DNA of 61,195 nucleotides. Source: Desulfuromonas sp. Its GTDB lineage: Bacteria > Desulfobacterota > Desulfuromonadia > Desulfuromonadales > UBA2294. The stretch is taken from NCBI GenBank assembly GCA_002869615.1, contig PKUH01000024.1, positions 1 to 61,195 on the forward strand, written 5' to 3'. Shown in pieces: positions 45,342 through 54,115 of this stretch (its first letter is position 1; every line of letters begins with the position of its first letter). The notes beneath the pieces are model-generated. The model was not told where the DNA came from, searched no databases, and was given only the letters and a program-made list of their open reading frames with translations. A program made the position numbers and the translations under genes.

Positions 45342-47930
45342 ATGAATTTTCGCCCGAGTACCATTTGCCTCCTGATCACATTGACATTGTTTCTGTCAGG
45401 CTGTGCCGCCGGAAGAGGCTCCTATTTGCGCGGTGTAGATGCGATTAGTGAGGCAAATTATGATCTGGCTGTTGTCGAGTTGTCAAAAGCCCTGGAAGCA
45501 GACCCTTCGAACCCTGAATACCGGGCCCGGATTGCTGCGGCAAGAGCCCAGGCGGCCATGGTGCATCTGGAAAAAGGCCGTGATTTAAGGAGTGAACGGA
45601 AGTTGACGGAGGCCGCCGGTGAACTGCGAGTGGCAGCATCACTGAATCCGACACTCGACGTTGCACGACAGGAACTCAATGAAGTCGAGAAATTGAATGA
45701 AGCTCGACTCATGGCGGCGGAAGCCCTCGAGCATCAACATGCGCGGCGGCTCAGAAAAGCCAGAAAGCTGGCGCAGGCCGCCCTTGAGATCGATCCTGAA
45801 AACGAGGCCGCAATCAAGCTGCTTGAACAGATGAAGCAGCAGGAAAAGACCCGCCTCGGTGGGTTCGAGCTCGATGTTGAATCGAATAAACCAGTGACGC
45901 TCAAGTTCAAGGATGCAAAACTGCAAGAGGTCTTTAAAATTCTCAATCGCCTCTCCGGGATCAATTTTATTTTCGATGAAGACCTTAAAAGTGAACAGGT
46001 TACGCTGCTTCTTGAGGACGCTACTTTTGCCCAGGCCCTTGAACTGATCATGAAGATGAACAATCTTGGCAGCCGGGTGCTGAATCCGAAGACAGTCATT
46101 ATCTATTCCAACTCAAAGGATAAACAGAAACAGTATGAAGATCAGATCATCCAGACTTTTTATCTTTCGAGTATTGATGCAAAAAAAGCGGTCAACATGT
46201 TGCGGACCATGCTTCAACTCCGGAAAATCTATGTTCACGAAGAGTTGAATGCTATTGTTGTACGCGATAGCCCCGATGTTATTGAACTGGTTTCACAGAT
46301 TCTTGCCAACGCTGACCTGGCCGATTCCGAAGTTGTTTTTGATCTCGAATTAATCGAAGTCAGTCACGGCGACGTACTCAAGTTGGGGGTGAAGCTTGAC
46401 CCCAAAACGATCGGTATTGGTGCGGTTAAAAATGGCAGTATTGTAACAAGGTCGTTGCCGACAACCGGACTCGACAACCTGATTAACGATTTTACCGGGC
46501 TTGACGCCTTTTTCACGCTGCCGACCGCCACCTTCGATTTAACCAAGCAACTGACAGACACCGAAATCCTGGCCACTCCGAAAATCCGGGTCAAGAACCG
46601 AGAAAAGGCCAAGGTTCATGTCGGGACGCGTGAGCCGACGATCACAACGACCACCTCCGGTGACAATGTCAGTGAAAATGTCCAGTATGTTGATGTCGGG
46701 GTCAAGGTTGACGTTGAACCGGTGATTCAGCTTGACGGAACAGTCAAGGCTAAATTGCGCCTTGAAGTCAGTACGGCCAGCGATCCGATTACGACAGCAA
46801 ACGGTACCCGGTCATTTACGATTAATACAACCAATGCCGAAACAGTGCTGATCCTGAACGATGGTGAACGGACGATTCTCGGTGGGCTGATTCGGACGGT
46901 TAATTCGTCAACCAAAGAAAAAATACCTGTACTTGGCGACATCCCGTTGCTGGGGGCGTTGTTTACAAATCATGATCTGGATGATGGTAAGCGCGAGATC
47001 CTCCTTTCGGTTACACCGTACATTGTCAAAAAGATTGACGTGCCGGGAGTAAATGAATCGAGAATCTGGTCGGGTGGTGAAGAGGAACTGAAAGCCGGCC
47101 AGAACTTTGCCGCCTTCGCTGAAATGCCGGAAATCGATGACACTCCGGCGGTGAAGCCAGCGCAGCCAGATACGCCGCCGGTAACCCCGGACAGCGCTTC
47201 AGCCGAGTCCGCTGCCTCATCTGCTCCGTCTACTTCAACTCCTGACCAGGATATAAAACAGGAAATAGGCCAGGATCCGGCTGACGAAGGGATGGAGGCG
47301 CCGACCCCGGCAACCACGGAAGGGACTGCTGCCACTCCAGAGACGTCTGTAACTCCTGAGACGTCTGTAACTCCTGAGACGTCTGTTGCCCCAGGGACCG
47401 GGGGTGATGCTGTACAGCCGGAGCCTTTAAAGCCCCTTGCCCCGGTTGTGATCCCTGACCAGGAAAACGGAGTCGCTCAGGTCGATGTGGCCCCGGCAGA
47501 AATCAAAACCCCTGTGATAAATGCGCGGATGTTTGTCAACGGCAGTCAACTTGTTAACGTAGGTGACGAGTTTACAGTTGACCTGAACATTTCCGAAGTC
47601 GATAAACTCTACAGTGCTCCGATGTTTGTTAATTATGATGCTGAACTGATTGATTTTGTCCGTGCCGGCGAGGGCGATTTCCTGAAAGTACCCGGGCAGT
47701 CAACCGTTTTTACCTCGAGCCCGAACCGGAGTCGAGGTGAATTGATCATCGGTTATAAGCAGGGAGCTGGAGGTGAAGGTGCGACCGGCAGCGGGACTCT
47801 GCTTAATATCCGGTTTAAGGCGAAAAGTGCCGGCAACGCCCTGATCCGCCCGAACCGAATTAATTTCCGGGATCCGCAAGGAAACCGGATTCAGGTTGAT
47901 GTGGAGCCGTTCAGTATTGAGATCCGCTAG
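45342..47930 (+). CDS. gspD: secretin lipoprotein with TPR and cohesin-like domains (GspD/PilQ family)
   Basis: An 862-residue outer-membrane channel protein. AAGAGG before ATG 45342 gives MNFRPSTICLLITLTLFLSGC, with lipobox Cys21. TPR-like helices (about 25-180) precede an N-domain (LKFKDAKLQEVFKILNRLSGINFIFDED) and an N1-type repeat. The secretin beta-barrel domain follows, ending ERTILGGLIRT...IPVLGDIPLLGALF and KREILLSVTPYIV. A Pro/Thr/Ser-rich linker (about 600-720) contains three copies of TPETSV. The end (about 725-862) has the beta-sandwich pattern of cohesins (VNVGDEFTVDLNISEV, APMFVNYDAELIDFV, GSGTLLNIRFKAK). A cohesin-like tail on a secretin is unusual. Confidence 0.92.
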   Translation: MNFRPSTICLLITLTLFLSGCAAGRGSYLRGVDAISEANYDLAVVELSKALEADPSNPEYRARIAAARAQAAMVHLEKGRDLRSERKLTEAAGELRVAASLNPTLDVARQELNEVEKLNEARLMAAEALEHQHARRLRKARKLAQAALEIDPENEAAIKLLEQMKQQEKTRLGGFELDVESNKPVTLKFKDAKLQEVFKILNRLSGINFIFDEDLKSEQVTLLLEDATFAQALELIMKMNNLGSRVLNPKTVIIYSNSKDKQKQYEDQIIQTFYLSSIDAKKAVNMLRTMLQLRKIYVHEELNAIVVRDSPDVIELVSQILANADLADSEVVFDLELIEVSHGDVLKLGVKLDPKTIGIGAVKNGSIVTRSLPTTGLDNLINDFTGLDAFFTLPTATFDLTKQLTDTEILATPKIRVKNREKAKVHVGTREPTITTTTSGDNVSENVQYVDVGVKVDVEPVIQLDGTVKAKLRLEVSTASDPITTANGTRSFTINTTNAETVLILNDGERTILGGLIRTVNSSTKEKIPVLGDIPLLGALFTNHDLDDGKREILLSVTPYIVKKIDVPGVNESRIWSGGEEELKAGQNFAAFAEMPEIDDTPAVKPAQPDTPPVTPDSASAESAASSAPSTSTPDQDIKQEIGQDPADEGMEAPTPATTEGTAATPETSVTPETSVTPETSVAPGTGGDAVQPEPLKPLAPVVIPDQENGVAQVDVAPAEIKTPVINARMFVNGSQLVNVGDEFTVDLNISEVDKLYSAPMFVNYDAELIDFVRAGEGDFLKVPGQSTVFTSSPNRSRGELIIGYKQGAGGEGATGSGTLLNIRFKAKSAGNALIRPNRINFRDPQGNRIQVDVEPFSIEIR
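47334..47387 (+). repeat. three 18-bp tandem repeats inside the secretin gene
   Basis: Units at 47334-47351, 47352-47369 and 47370-47387 encode TPETSV three times in the linker before the cohesin-like domain. They differ by one or two bases. Length variation by slippage is plausible. Confidence 0.85.
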
Positions 47931-48420
47931 CCAAAGAGCCAGGCTTTTTATAAGCAATAACCATGGTTTAACCTTGATCGAGCTGGTTATTGCCATGGCG
48001 ATACTTGCGGTTCTCGCTGCGGCCGTATTGCCGCTCGCCGAAGTCACGGTCAAACGGACCAAGGAGATCGAGCTACAGCGTGCTCTACGCGATATCAGGA
48101 GTGCGATTGACGCTTACAAGGCAGATTATGAAAAGGCCAAAGCCGAAAAGAAAATCATAACCAGCATCGGTGAAACCGGCTACCCTGAAGAGCTTGCAGA
48201 GCTGGTAGAGGGAAAGGAATGGGGCGATCTCTACCCTTATCCGCGAAAATATTTACGACGCATTCCCAAAGACCCATTTGACAAGTATGATGAGGGGTGG
48301 GGGTTAAGGTCCTACAAGGACGATCCCGATTCATCCGTCTGGGGCGGAGACGATGTCTTCGACGTCTATTCCCAGAGTGACGGGATAGCGCTCGACGGAA
48401 CTGAATACAGGAATTGGTGA
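47899..48420 (+). CDS. GspG-like pseudopilin 1
   Basis: A 173-residue protein from ATG 47899; a TTG at 47917 is an alternative, and both overlap the end of the secretin gene. The type III signal is NNHG-LTLIELVIAMAILAVLAA, with prepilin peptidase cutting after Gly and the essential Glu at +5. The C-terminal block FDVYSQSDGIALDGTEYRNW matches the calcium-site region of GspG. It forms part of the pseudopilus. It belongs to the same operon as the secretin and is followed by a second pseudopilin 9 bases later. Confidence 0.85.
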   Translation: MWSRSVLRSASQRARLFISNNHGLTLIELVIAMAILAVLAAAVLPLAEVTVKRTKEIELQRALRDIRSAIDAYKADYEKAKAEKKIITSIGETGYPEELAELVEGKEWGDLYPYPRKYLRRIPKDPFDKYDEGWGLRSYKDDPDSSVWGGDDVFDVYSQSDGIALDGTEYRNW

Positions 48421-48429
48421 GAAATCGAA

Positions 48430-48840
48430 ATGAAACTTCTGGCAAGCATGAAAAAAAACAGGGGATTCACCCTGATCGAATTACTGATCGTTTTGTCGAT
48501 TATTGGAATACTTGCTGCGATCACGGTGCCGAGCTACAAACGACATACGATCAAGGCACGAGAAACAGTTTTGATGGAAGACCTTTATCAGATGCGCCAG
48601 GCCATCGATGCTTTTTTTGCCGACAAGGCAAGGTATCCTGAATCGCTTGACGAACTGGTCACGCAGAAGTATCTCCGTTCGATTCCCCGCGATCCGTGGA
48701 CTGAAAAGACTGATACCTGGGTGACCGTACCACCCGAGGCCTTGCCTGACAGCGGCGACCTGGCCGAAGGCGGGGTGTTCGATGTTCACAGCGGCAGTGA
48801 TCTTATCGGCCTCAACGGCAAACCGTATAGTGAATGGTAG
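48430..48840 (+). CDS. GspG-like major pseudopilin 2 (OxpG-like)
   Basis: A 136-residue pseudopilin. The cleavage region is KNRG-FTLIELLIVLSIIGILAAI. The body has the GspG pattern LYQMRQAIDAFFADKARYPESLDELV, LRSIPRDPWT and FDVHSGSDLIGLNGKPYSEW. From memory, Geobacter sulfurreducens has a pseudopilin called OxpG in an equivalent locus, needed for exporting a multicopper protein used in Fe(III) oxide reduction. Orthology here is inferred. It lies four bases from ftsE. Confidence 0.87.
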   Translation: MKLLASMKKNRGFTLIELLIVLSIIGILAAITVPSYKRHTIKARETVLMEDLYQMRQAIDAFFADKARYPESLDELVTQKYLRSIPRDPWTEKTDTWVTVPPEALPDSGDLAEGGVFDVHSGSDLIGLNGKPYSEW

Positions 48841-48843
48841 AAG

Positions 48844-49509
48844 ATGATTCAGCTATTCAACCTCTCCAAGTCCTACTCAAAAGATGGGAATGCTCTCGAA
48901 GACCTGAATCTCAAGATCCCGAAGGGTGATTTTGTTTATATTACCGGCCCGTCCGGGGCGGGAAAATCGACCCTGATGAAGCTGCTTTATGCGACGGAAA
49001 AACCGACCCGGGGGCAGATCTTAATCAATGGGCAGAATGTCACCCGCATGGGGCCGTCGAAGATACCTTATCTCCGCCGCCAACTCGGTGTCGTGTTTCA
49101 GGATTTCAAGCTGATCGCCAGTCGAACGATTTTCGAGAATGTTGCCTTCCCGCTGGAAGTTCGTGGCCGCAAACGGTATGAAATTGGCAAAAAGGTCTAC
49201 CACGCACTGAAAAGTGTTGGTCTCGAGCATAAATTGCTGAAATATCCGCTGGAACTTTCCGGCGGAGAACAACAGCGTGTCGCCATTGCCCGCGCTCTGG
49301 TGATGGAACCTTTGGTTCTACTTGCTGACGAGCCGACCGGAAATCTCGACCCGGAAGTGACCCTCGAAATTATGGATCTCTTTAAAAGTGCCAATGCTCG
49401 CGGTACGACAGTTCTTCTGGCAACCCATGATCGGGAAATGATCCAACGTTTCCCGCGGCGCCAGATCAGCCTTGATGATGGGCGCCTCGTTGAAGACCGG
49501 ATTCCGTAA
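48844..49509 (+). CDS. ftsE: cell division ATP-binding protein FtsE
   Basis: A 221-residue ABC ATPase: Walker A GPSGAGKSTLMKLL near 35-48, Q-loop VFQDFKLI, signature LSGGEQQRVAIARAL and Walker B LLADEPTGNLDP. With FtsX it controls peptidoglycan hydrolase activators at the septum. The EnvC-like gene two places downstream is the expected partner. Confidence 0.95.
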   Translation: MIQLFNLSKSYSKDGNALEDLNLKIPKGDFVYITGPSGAGKSTLMKLLYATEKPTRGQILINGQNVTRMGPSKIPYLRRQLGVVFQDFKLIASRTIFENVAFPLEVRGRKRYEIGKKVYHALKSVGLEHKLLKYPLELSGGEQQRVAIARALVMEPLVLLADEPTGNLDPEVTLEIMDLFKSANARGTTVLLATHDREMIQRFPRRQISLDDGRLVEDRIP

Positions 49510-49535
49510 CTCTTGATTAAGGATATGAATCGATT

Positions 49536-50432
49536 GTGATCAGCCGATTTATTTATCTCATACGCCGGGCCCTGCGGAACATGCGGCAAAGCCTTTTCCT
49601 CTGTACCGCTGCCATCGGTACCGTCACCGTATCCCTTTGTATTCTCACTTTTTTTGCGATCATCGTACTGAATGTCCAGCAGATGACCAAGCACTGGAGC
49701 CGGGAAGTTCAGGTTGTGGCCTATCTCGATGAGGTTCCGTCGAAAAAAAGTTTGAATGCGCTGATCCGGGAAGCCGAAATGCTGGATGAGGTTGAAGAGG
49801 TGGTGTTTATCTCGCGCAAGCAGGCTTATGATGATTTCCGACAGCGCCTGGGGGATGATGTGATTCTGCTCGAAGGCCTGGAAGACGACTTCCTCCCGGC
49901 ATCTTTGAAGTTGTCGCTGAAAGAGGACCATCGTACCCGCGAAGGGGTGGAACGGGTGGTCAAGCATCTCCGCACCAAGAAAACATTTTCCGATTTCCGT
50001 TATGGTCAGGATTGGCTGGAACGGTTTGAGTCGTTTGTCGGATTGATCAAGATGGCCGGTTTGATCCTCGGTGGGTTCCTCCTGTTTGCAACCCTGTTCA
50101 TTGTTGCAAACACGATTAAATTGACAGTTTATGCCCGCCGGGACGAACTCGAAATTATGGCTCTGGTCGGAGCAACCTCCGCATTTATCAAAATTCCGTT
50201 TTTGATCGAGGGTGCCATTCAGGGTGCTTTTGGCGGACTGCTTGCCCTCGGCTTTTCATTTACTCTCTATTCACTTTTTCTGCAACGCGGCCTTGAAACG
50301 CTACTTCTGGCCTCCGGGGTCGAGCAAGTGGTTTTCCTGCCTCAATATTTTCAAATCATGGTCGTTGTGACCGGTGTCTTGCTCGGTGTTCTCGGGAGTA
50401 TGTTTTCTTTGCGGAAATTCGTTCGCATTTAG
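49536..50432 (+). CDS. ftsX: cell division permease-like protein FtsX
   Basis: A 298-residue protein with four TM helices (about 23-45, 170-195, 215-245 and 265-290) and a large periplasmic loop between the first two, as in FtsX. The GTG start at 49536 overlaps the TGA of a four-codon frame opened by ATG 49524, which directly follows AAGGAT. It couples FtsE ATP hydrolysis to EnvC-type activators. Confidence 0.92.
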   Translation: MISRFIYLIRRALRNMRQSLFLCTAAIGTVTVSLCILTFFAIIVLNVQQMTKHWSREVQVVAYLDEVPSKKSLNALIREAEMLDEVEEVVFISRKQAYDDFRQRLGDDVILLEGLEDDFLPASLKLSLKEDHRTREGVERVVKHLRTKKTFSDFRYGQDWLERFESFVGLIKMAGLILGGFLLFATLFIVANTIKLTVYARRDELEIMALVGATSAFIKIPFLIEGAIQGAFGGLLALGFSFTLYSLFLQRGLETLLLASGVEQVVFLPQYFQIMVVVTGVLLGVLGSMFSLRKFVRI

Positions 50433-50446
50433 GTGGTAGCAGACTG

Positions 50447-51595
50447 ATGCGCAAGCTTCTTTTTTTCGTATTCATTTCCCTGTTGAGCTGGTCGGGGCCC
50501 TGCTCCGTGCACGGAAACCCCGATCAAGCGGAGAATGTGCGTAAACTCGAGGAAATTGAGGCGCGGCTTGAAGATGCGCTTGTGGCGATTGAACAGAAGC
50601 GCACTGACGAGGTTGACCTGCTATCGGAACTCAACAGTGTCGACCGTCAGTTGAGCATAAAACGTCAGCGAGTGCGGAAATCGAAAGCAGGGCTGCAGGA
50701 GCTGAAAAAAAAGATCCGGCAACAGATGGACGACCTGGATAAAAGACGTCATGAGGTTCAGATTCTGCAGGGCCAGGTTCAACAGCGTCTGATTTCACTG
50801 TACAAATCCGAGGAAACAGGGGTTTTGAAGACCCTTTTTTCAGCTGAATCAATTTCATTGATGTTGGAAGATTATGATTTCCTCAGCCGAATTGTTGCCC
50901 ATGACCGGGAACTTCTTGAGGATTACCGAAACCGTCTGGCAAAAAGGCAAAAAGCTTTTGACGCGCTGGCCGTGAGTAAAAAAAAGCAACAGGTTACTTT
51001 ATCCCGGCTGCAAAAAGAGGAAAAAAAGTTGACCCGGGCGAAAAAGCTGAAAGAACGGTTTCTCGCCGCGGTTCGACGCGACCGGTCGGCACTCGATACG
51101 ATGGTCGGGGAATTGCGAAAACGTGCGGCTCGACTTAATTCACTGGTTAAAGGACTCGAATCGGGGAAATCGGATTCAAGCCCTTTAACATCAGCGCTTT
51201 TCCCGCTGCAGAAGGGGCTTCTGCCCTGGCCGGTCAAAGGGCGATTAAAAGTGAAGTTCGGGACCGATCGACATCCTGAACTCGGTACCTTGATTGAAAG
51301 CAACGGGATCGAAATATTCACCGAACCCGGGACGCCGATCAAGGCGGTCTGGCATGGACGAGTCGCTTTTGCGAAACGTTTCCAGGGATACGGGAACCTT
51401 CTTATCGTTGATCACGGTGATGGCTTTTATACGCTATACGCTCAGGCTTCACAGCTGAAGAAAAAGACAGGGGACATGGTGAAAAAGGGTGAAGAGATTG
51501 CCATATCAGGTTACGATGGAAACGATGCCGTTTATTTTGAAATCCGGCAGGGTCGTACTCCTCTTAACCCGTCTGGATGGATAACCAGACGCTGA
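50447..51595 (+). CDS. envC: EnvC-like murein hydrolase activator with degenerate M23 domain
   Basis: A 382-residue exported protein: signal peptide about 1-23, a long coiled coil (about 26-245) and a C-terminal LytM/M23 fold. The catalytic motifs are lost: SNGIEIFTEPGTPI lacks the zinc His/Asp pair and VYFEIRQG replaces HLHFE. As in EnvC, it should activate amidases without cutting peptidoglycan itself. The coiled coil would dock on FtsX, whose gene is 14 bases upstream. Confidence 0.9.
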   Translation: MRKLLFFVFISLLSWSGPCSVHGNPDQAENVRKLEEIEARLEDALVAIEQKRTDEVDLLSELNSVDRQLSIKRQRVRKSKAGLQELKKKIRQQMDDLDKRRHEVQILQGQVQQRLISLYKSEETGVLKTLFSAESISLMLEDYDFLSRIVAHDRELLEDYRNRLAKRQKAFDALAVSKKKQQVTLSRLQKEEKKLTRAKKLKERFLAAVRRDRSALDTMVGELRKRAARLNSLVKGLESGKSDSSPLTSALFPLQKGLLPWPVKGRLKVKFGTDRHPELGTLIESNGIEIFTEPGTPIKAVWHGRVAFAKRFQGYGNLLIVDHGDGFYTLYAQASQLKKKTGDMVKKGEEIAISGYDGNDAVYFEIRQGRTPLNPSGWITRR

Positions 51596-51633
51596 CATGA
51601 GTAGTTTAAACCTGTTCTGAAAAGGAGAGCAGA

Positions 51634-52935
51634 ATGCACCGGAAAAACGGACTTCTTGTTACGCTGATATGTCTTGTCGTTCTGGCTGGCTGGATATCTT
51701 TTGCCGGAGGGCAAACCCGGACGGCCCGTTCCGACTCACCTTACGAGGAGATGAAGATCTTTACCGACGTGCTTTCGATTGTCCGGGAAAGCTATGTCGA
51801 AGAAGTCGGTTTGCCGGAGCTGATCTACGGAGCGATCGACGGTATGCTTGCGACGCTCGACCCTCATTCTTCGTTTATGGACCCCGAAATGTACAGTGAG
51901 ATGAAAACTGATACCAAGGGAGAGTTTGGCGGTCTCGGTATCGAAATCTCGATTCGTGACGGAATCCTGACAATCATCGCGCCAATCGAAGACACGCCGG
52001 CTGATCGAGTCGGACTTGCGGCGGGTGATCAGATTGTCCGAATCGATGATCAATTGACCAAGGAAATCGGGATCATGGAAGCGGTTAAACTTCTCCGCGG
52101 CCCAAAGGGGAGTCAGGTCACCGTTACGATCATGCGGGACAGTTTTGATCGCCCACAGCCTTTTACCATTGAGAGAGAACTTATCAAGATTGAAAGTGTC
52201 AAGGCTCGTACCCTTGAAGACGGATACGGATATATCCGGCTGAGTCAATTCCAGGAAAATACGGACGATGATCTTGGCTCGGCACTTGAGCACTTGCGCA
52301 AAGAAAACGGCGGCCAGCTTAAAGGGCTGATTCTCGATATGCGTAACAACCCGGGAGGTCTGCTCGAGCAGGCGGTCCGGGTTTCCGATCATTTTCTCGA
52401 CAAGGGACTGATTGTATATACCGAGGGGCGTGAAGCGGCCAGTGAAATGAAATTTGAAGCGCACCGGGATGGTACTGAACCTGATTATCCCGTGGTTATT
52501 CTAATCAACAGTGGATCAGCCAGCGCGGCTGAAATTGTTGCCGGTGCCCTGAAAGATCACCGCCGGGCTATATTGCTCGGAACCAGAAGCTTCGGTAAGG
52601 GGTCTGTTCAGACAATTATTCCTCTCGAAGATGGATCCGGTCTCAGGTTGACAACGGCTCGTTATTTTACTCCGAGCGGAACATCAATCCAGGCTCTCGG
52701 GATCGAACCTGATATTCTTGTTAATCAGGTTACTGTCGAAGAGAAAGAGGGTGGGGCGCATTTACGCGAGAAGGATCTTGAAAATCATTTTGACAACGGT
52801 GACTTAGATCATGCAGACAGTTCGGTCAAGTTTCGCCTGGGAAAAAAAGATCGCGACGATTACCAACTGGTCCGGGCGCTCGATCTGCTCAAGGGATGGG
52901 ATCTGTTTCAGTCAATTCAAAAACCTGCGGCCTGA
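51634..52935 (+). CDS. ctpA: carboxy-terminal processing protease (S41)
   Basis: A 433-residue periplasmic serine protease with an N-terminal signal/TM segment (about 5-28). A PDZ domain (about 95-175: GGLGIEISIRDGILTIIAPIEDTPADRVGLAAGD) precedes the S41 core. The nucleophile is Ser in NSGSASAAEIVAGAL and the Lys is in SFGKGSVQT. CtpA enzymes trim or degrade envelope proteins, including peptidoglycan hydrolases. Its place after ftsEX-envC fits control of cell-wall cutting. Confidence 0.94.
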   Translation: MHRKNGLLVTLICLVVLAGWISFAGGQTRTARSDSPYEEMKIFTDVLSIVRESYVEEVGLPELIYGAIDGMLATLDPHSSFMDPEMYSEMKTDTKGEFGGLGIEISIRDGILTIIAPIEDTPADRVGLAAGDQIVRIDDQLTKEIGIMEAVKLLRGPKGSQVTVTIMRDSFDRPQPFTIERELIKIESVKARTLEDGYGYIRLSQFQENTDDDLGSALEHLRKENGGQLKGLILDMRNNPGGLLEQAVRVSDHFLDKGLIVYTEGREAASEMKFEAHRDGTEPDYPVVILINSGSASAAEIVAGALKDHRRAILLGTRSFGKGSVQTIIPLEDGSGLRLTTARYFTPSGTSIQALGIEPDILVNQVTVEEKEGGAHLREKDLENHFDNGDLDHADSSVKFRLGKKDRDDYQLVRALDLLKGWDLFQSIQKPAA

Positions 52936-52977
52936 TCAGGACCGTGCCGATCACCGTCGATAGACAGATGTTTATTT

Positions 52978-54114
52978 ATGGCTGTAAAAAATAGTAAGAA
53001 AACGAAACGTAAATATAAGGGGCGCAAAAAAAAGCAGACGAACTATTCGGCGCAAGCGCTTTTTGCCGGTCTGGTTTTAACGATCGTATCGATCGCCGCC
53101 CTGTTGTTGATCCGCGGCCCTTCCATTGAAAAAGAAGATGTACGGTTTGCTCTGGATGACCTTGAAGTTGAGGTTGAATCGGTACTTTTACGTAGCGGAT
53201 ATGCGCTTGAGCAGATTGAAATTCGACGTGAATCGGATCTTTTGAATTACGAAATCCGGGGCGGCATGCCGGACGAACCGGTGCTGGACCGGTTTACCCA
53301 TCGGTTACAAAAAAAGTTTTCCGGGATCGAAGATGATCGACGTCCCGATTCGGGTGAGCTGCTGATTTATCGAAACGGGGCGCTAGCCTGTCTTCTTCAG
53401 TTCGAAATTGGCGAGACACCTCTCTCCCCACCTGATATTCGACCAGGTAAACCGCAAGTCGTGATCATAATGGATGATCTCGGGCGAAGTCTTACCCGGG
53501 CCAAAGAGTTGATCAATCTTGGTTTGCCGGTTACTTTTTCAATCCTTCCGGGAGAACAGCTGGCGACCGATGTCGCCCTGCTGGCGGCACGAAGTGGTTA
53601 TGAAGTTATGATCCACCTGCCGATGGAACCGCACAGTTATCCGGAAACCAATCCGGGACCGGAGGCGCTGCTGCTCGGTCAGAGCGAAAGTGAGATGATC
53701 CGCAAGGTTCACTCCTATTTCAGCAAAGTGCCGTACGCCGCTGGCGCAAATAATCATATGGGTTCACGTTTTACCGAATTTGATCGAGGGATGAAAACCG
53801 TATTGAATGTTCTGCGGGAGAAAGGGATGTTCTTTATTGATAGCCGGACAACCGGTCAATCGGTTGCTCTCTCTGTTGCCGGGGAGCTCGGTGTGCCTAA
53901 TGCCGTACGTGATGTTTTCCTCGATAACGTTGCCGAAGTCGACCCGATCCGGCAACAAATCAGAAAACTGATCAAACTCGCCTTAAAACGGGGCAGTGCC
54001 ATCGGGATTTGCCACCCGTACCCTGAGACAATAGAAGCGCTAAGACAGGAAGTGAAATTTTTGCGCTCCGGCGAAGTTGATGTTGTCTTCGCTTCCAAGC
54101 TGGTCTCTTCCTGA
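52978..54114 (+). CDS. divergent polysaccharide deacetylase (DUF610/YibQ)
   Basis: A 378-residue protein with a strongly basic N-terminus (KKTKRKYKGRKKK), a TM helix about 27-46 and a periplasmic divergent polysaccharide deacetylase domain: VVIIMDDLGRS, VTFSILPG, MIHLPMEPHSYPETNPGPEALL and NHMGSRFTE. E. coli YibQ sits near envC-ctp-like genes, as here. The substrate is not established. It ends two bases from the convergent ParA-like gene. Confidence 0.88.
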   Translation: MAVKNSKKTKRKYKGRKKKQTNYSAQALFAGLVLTIVSIAALLLIRGPSIEKEDVRFALDDLEVEVESVLLRSGYALEQIEIRRESDLLNYEIRGGMPDEPVLDRFTHRLQKKFSGIEDDRRPDSGELLIYRNGALACLLQFEIGETPLSPPDIRPGKPQVVIIMDDLGRSLTRAKELINLGLPVTFSILPGEQLATDVALLAARSGYEVMIHLPMEPHSYPETNPGPEALLLGQSESEMIRKVHSYFSKVPYAAGANNHMGSRFTEFDRGMKTVLNVLREKGMFFIDSRTTGQSVALSVAGELGVPNAVRDVFLDNVAEVDPIRQQIRKLIKLALKRGSAIGICHPYPETIEALRQEVKFLRSGEVDVVFASKLVSS

Positions 54115-54115
54115 G

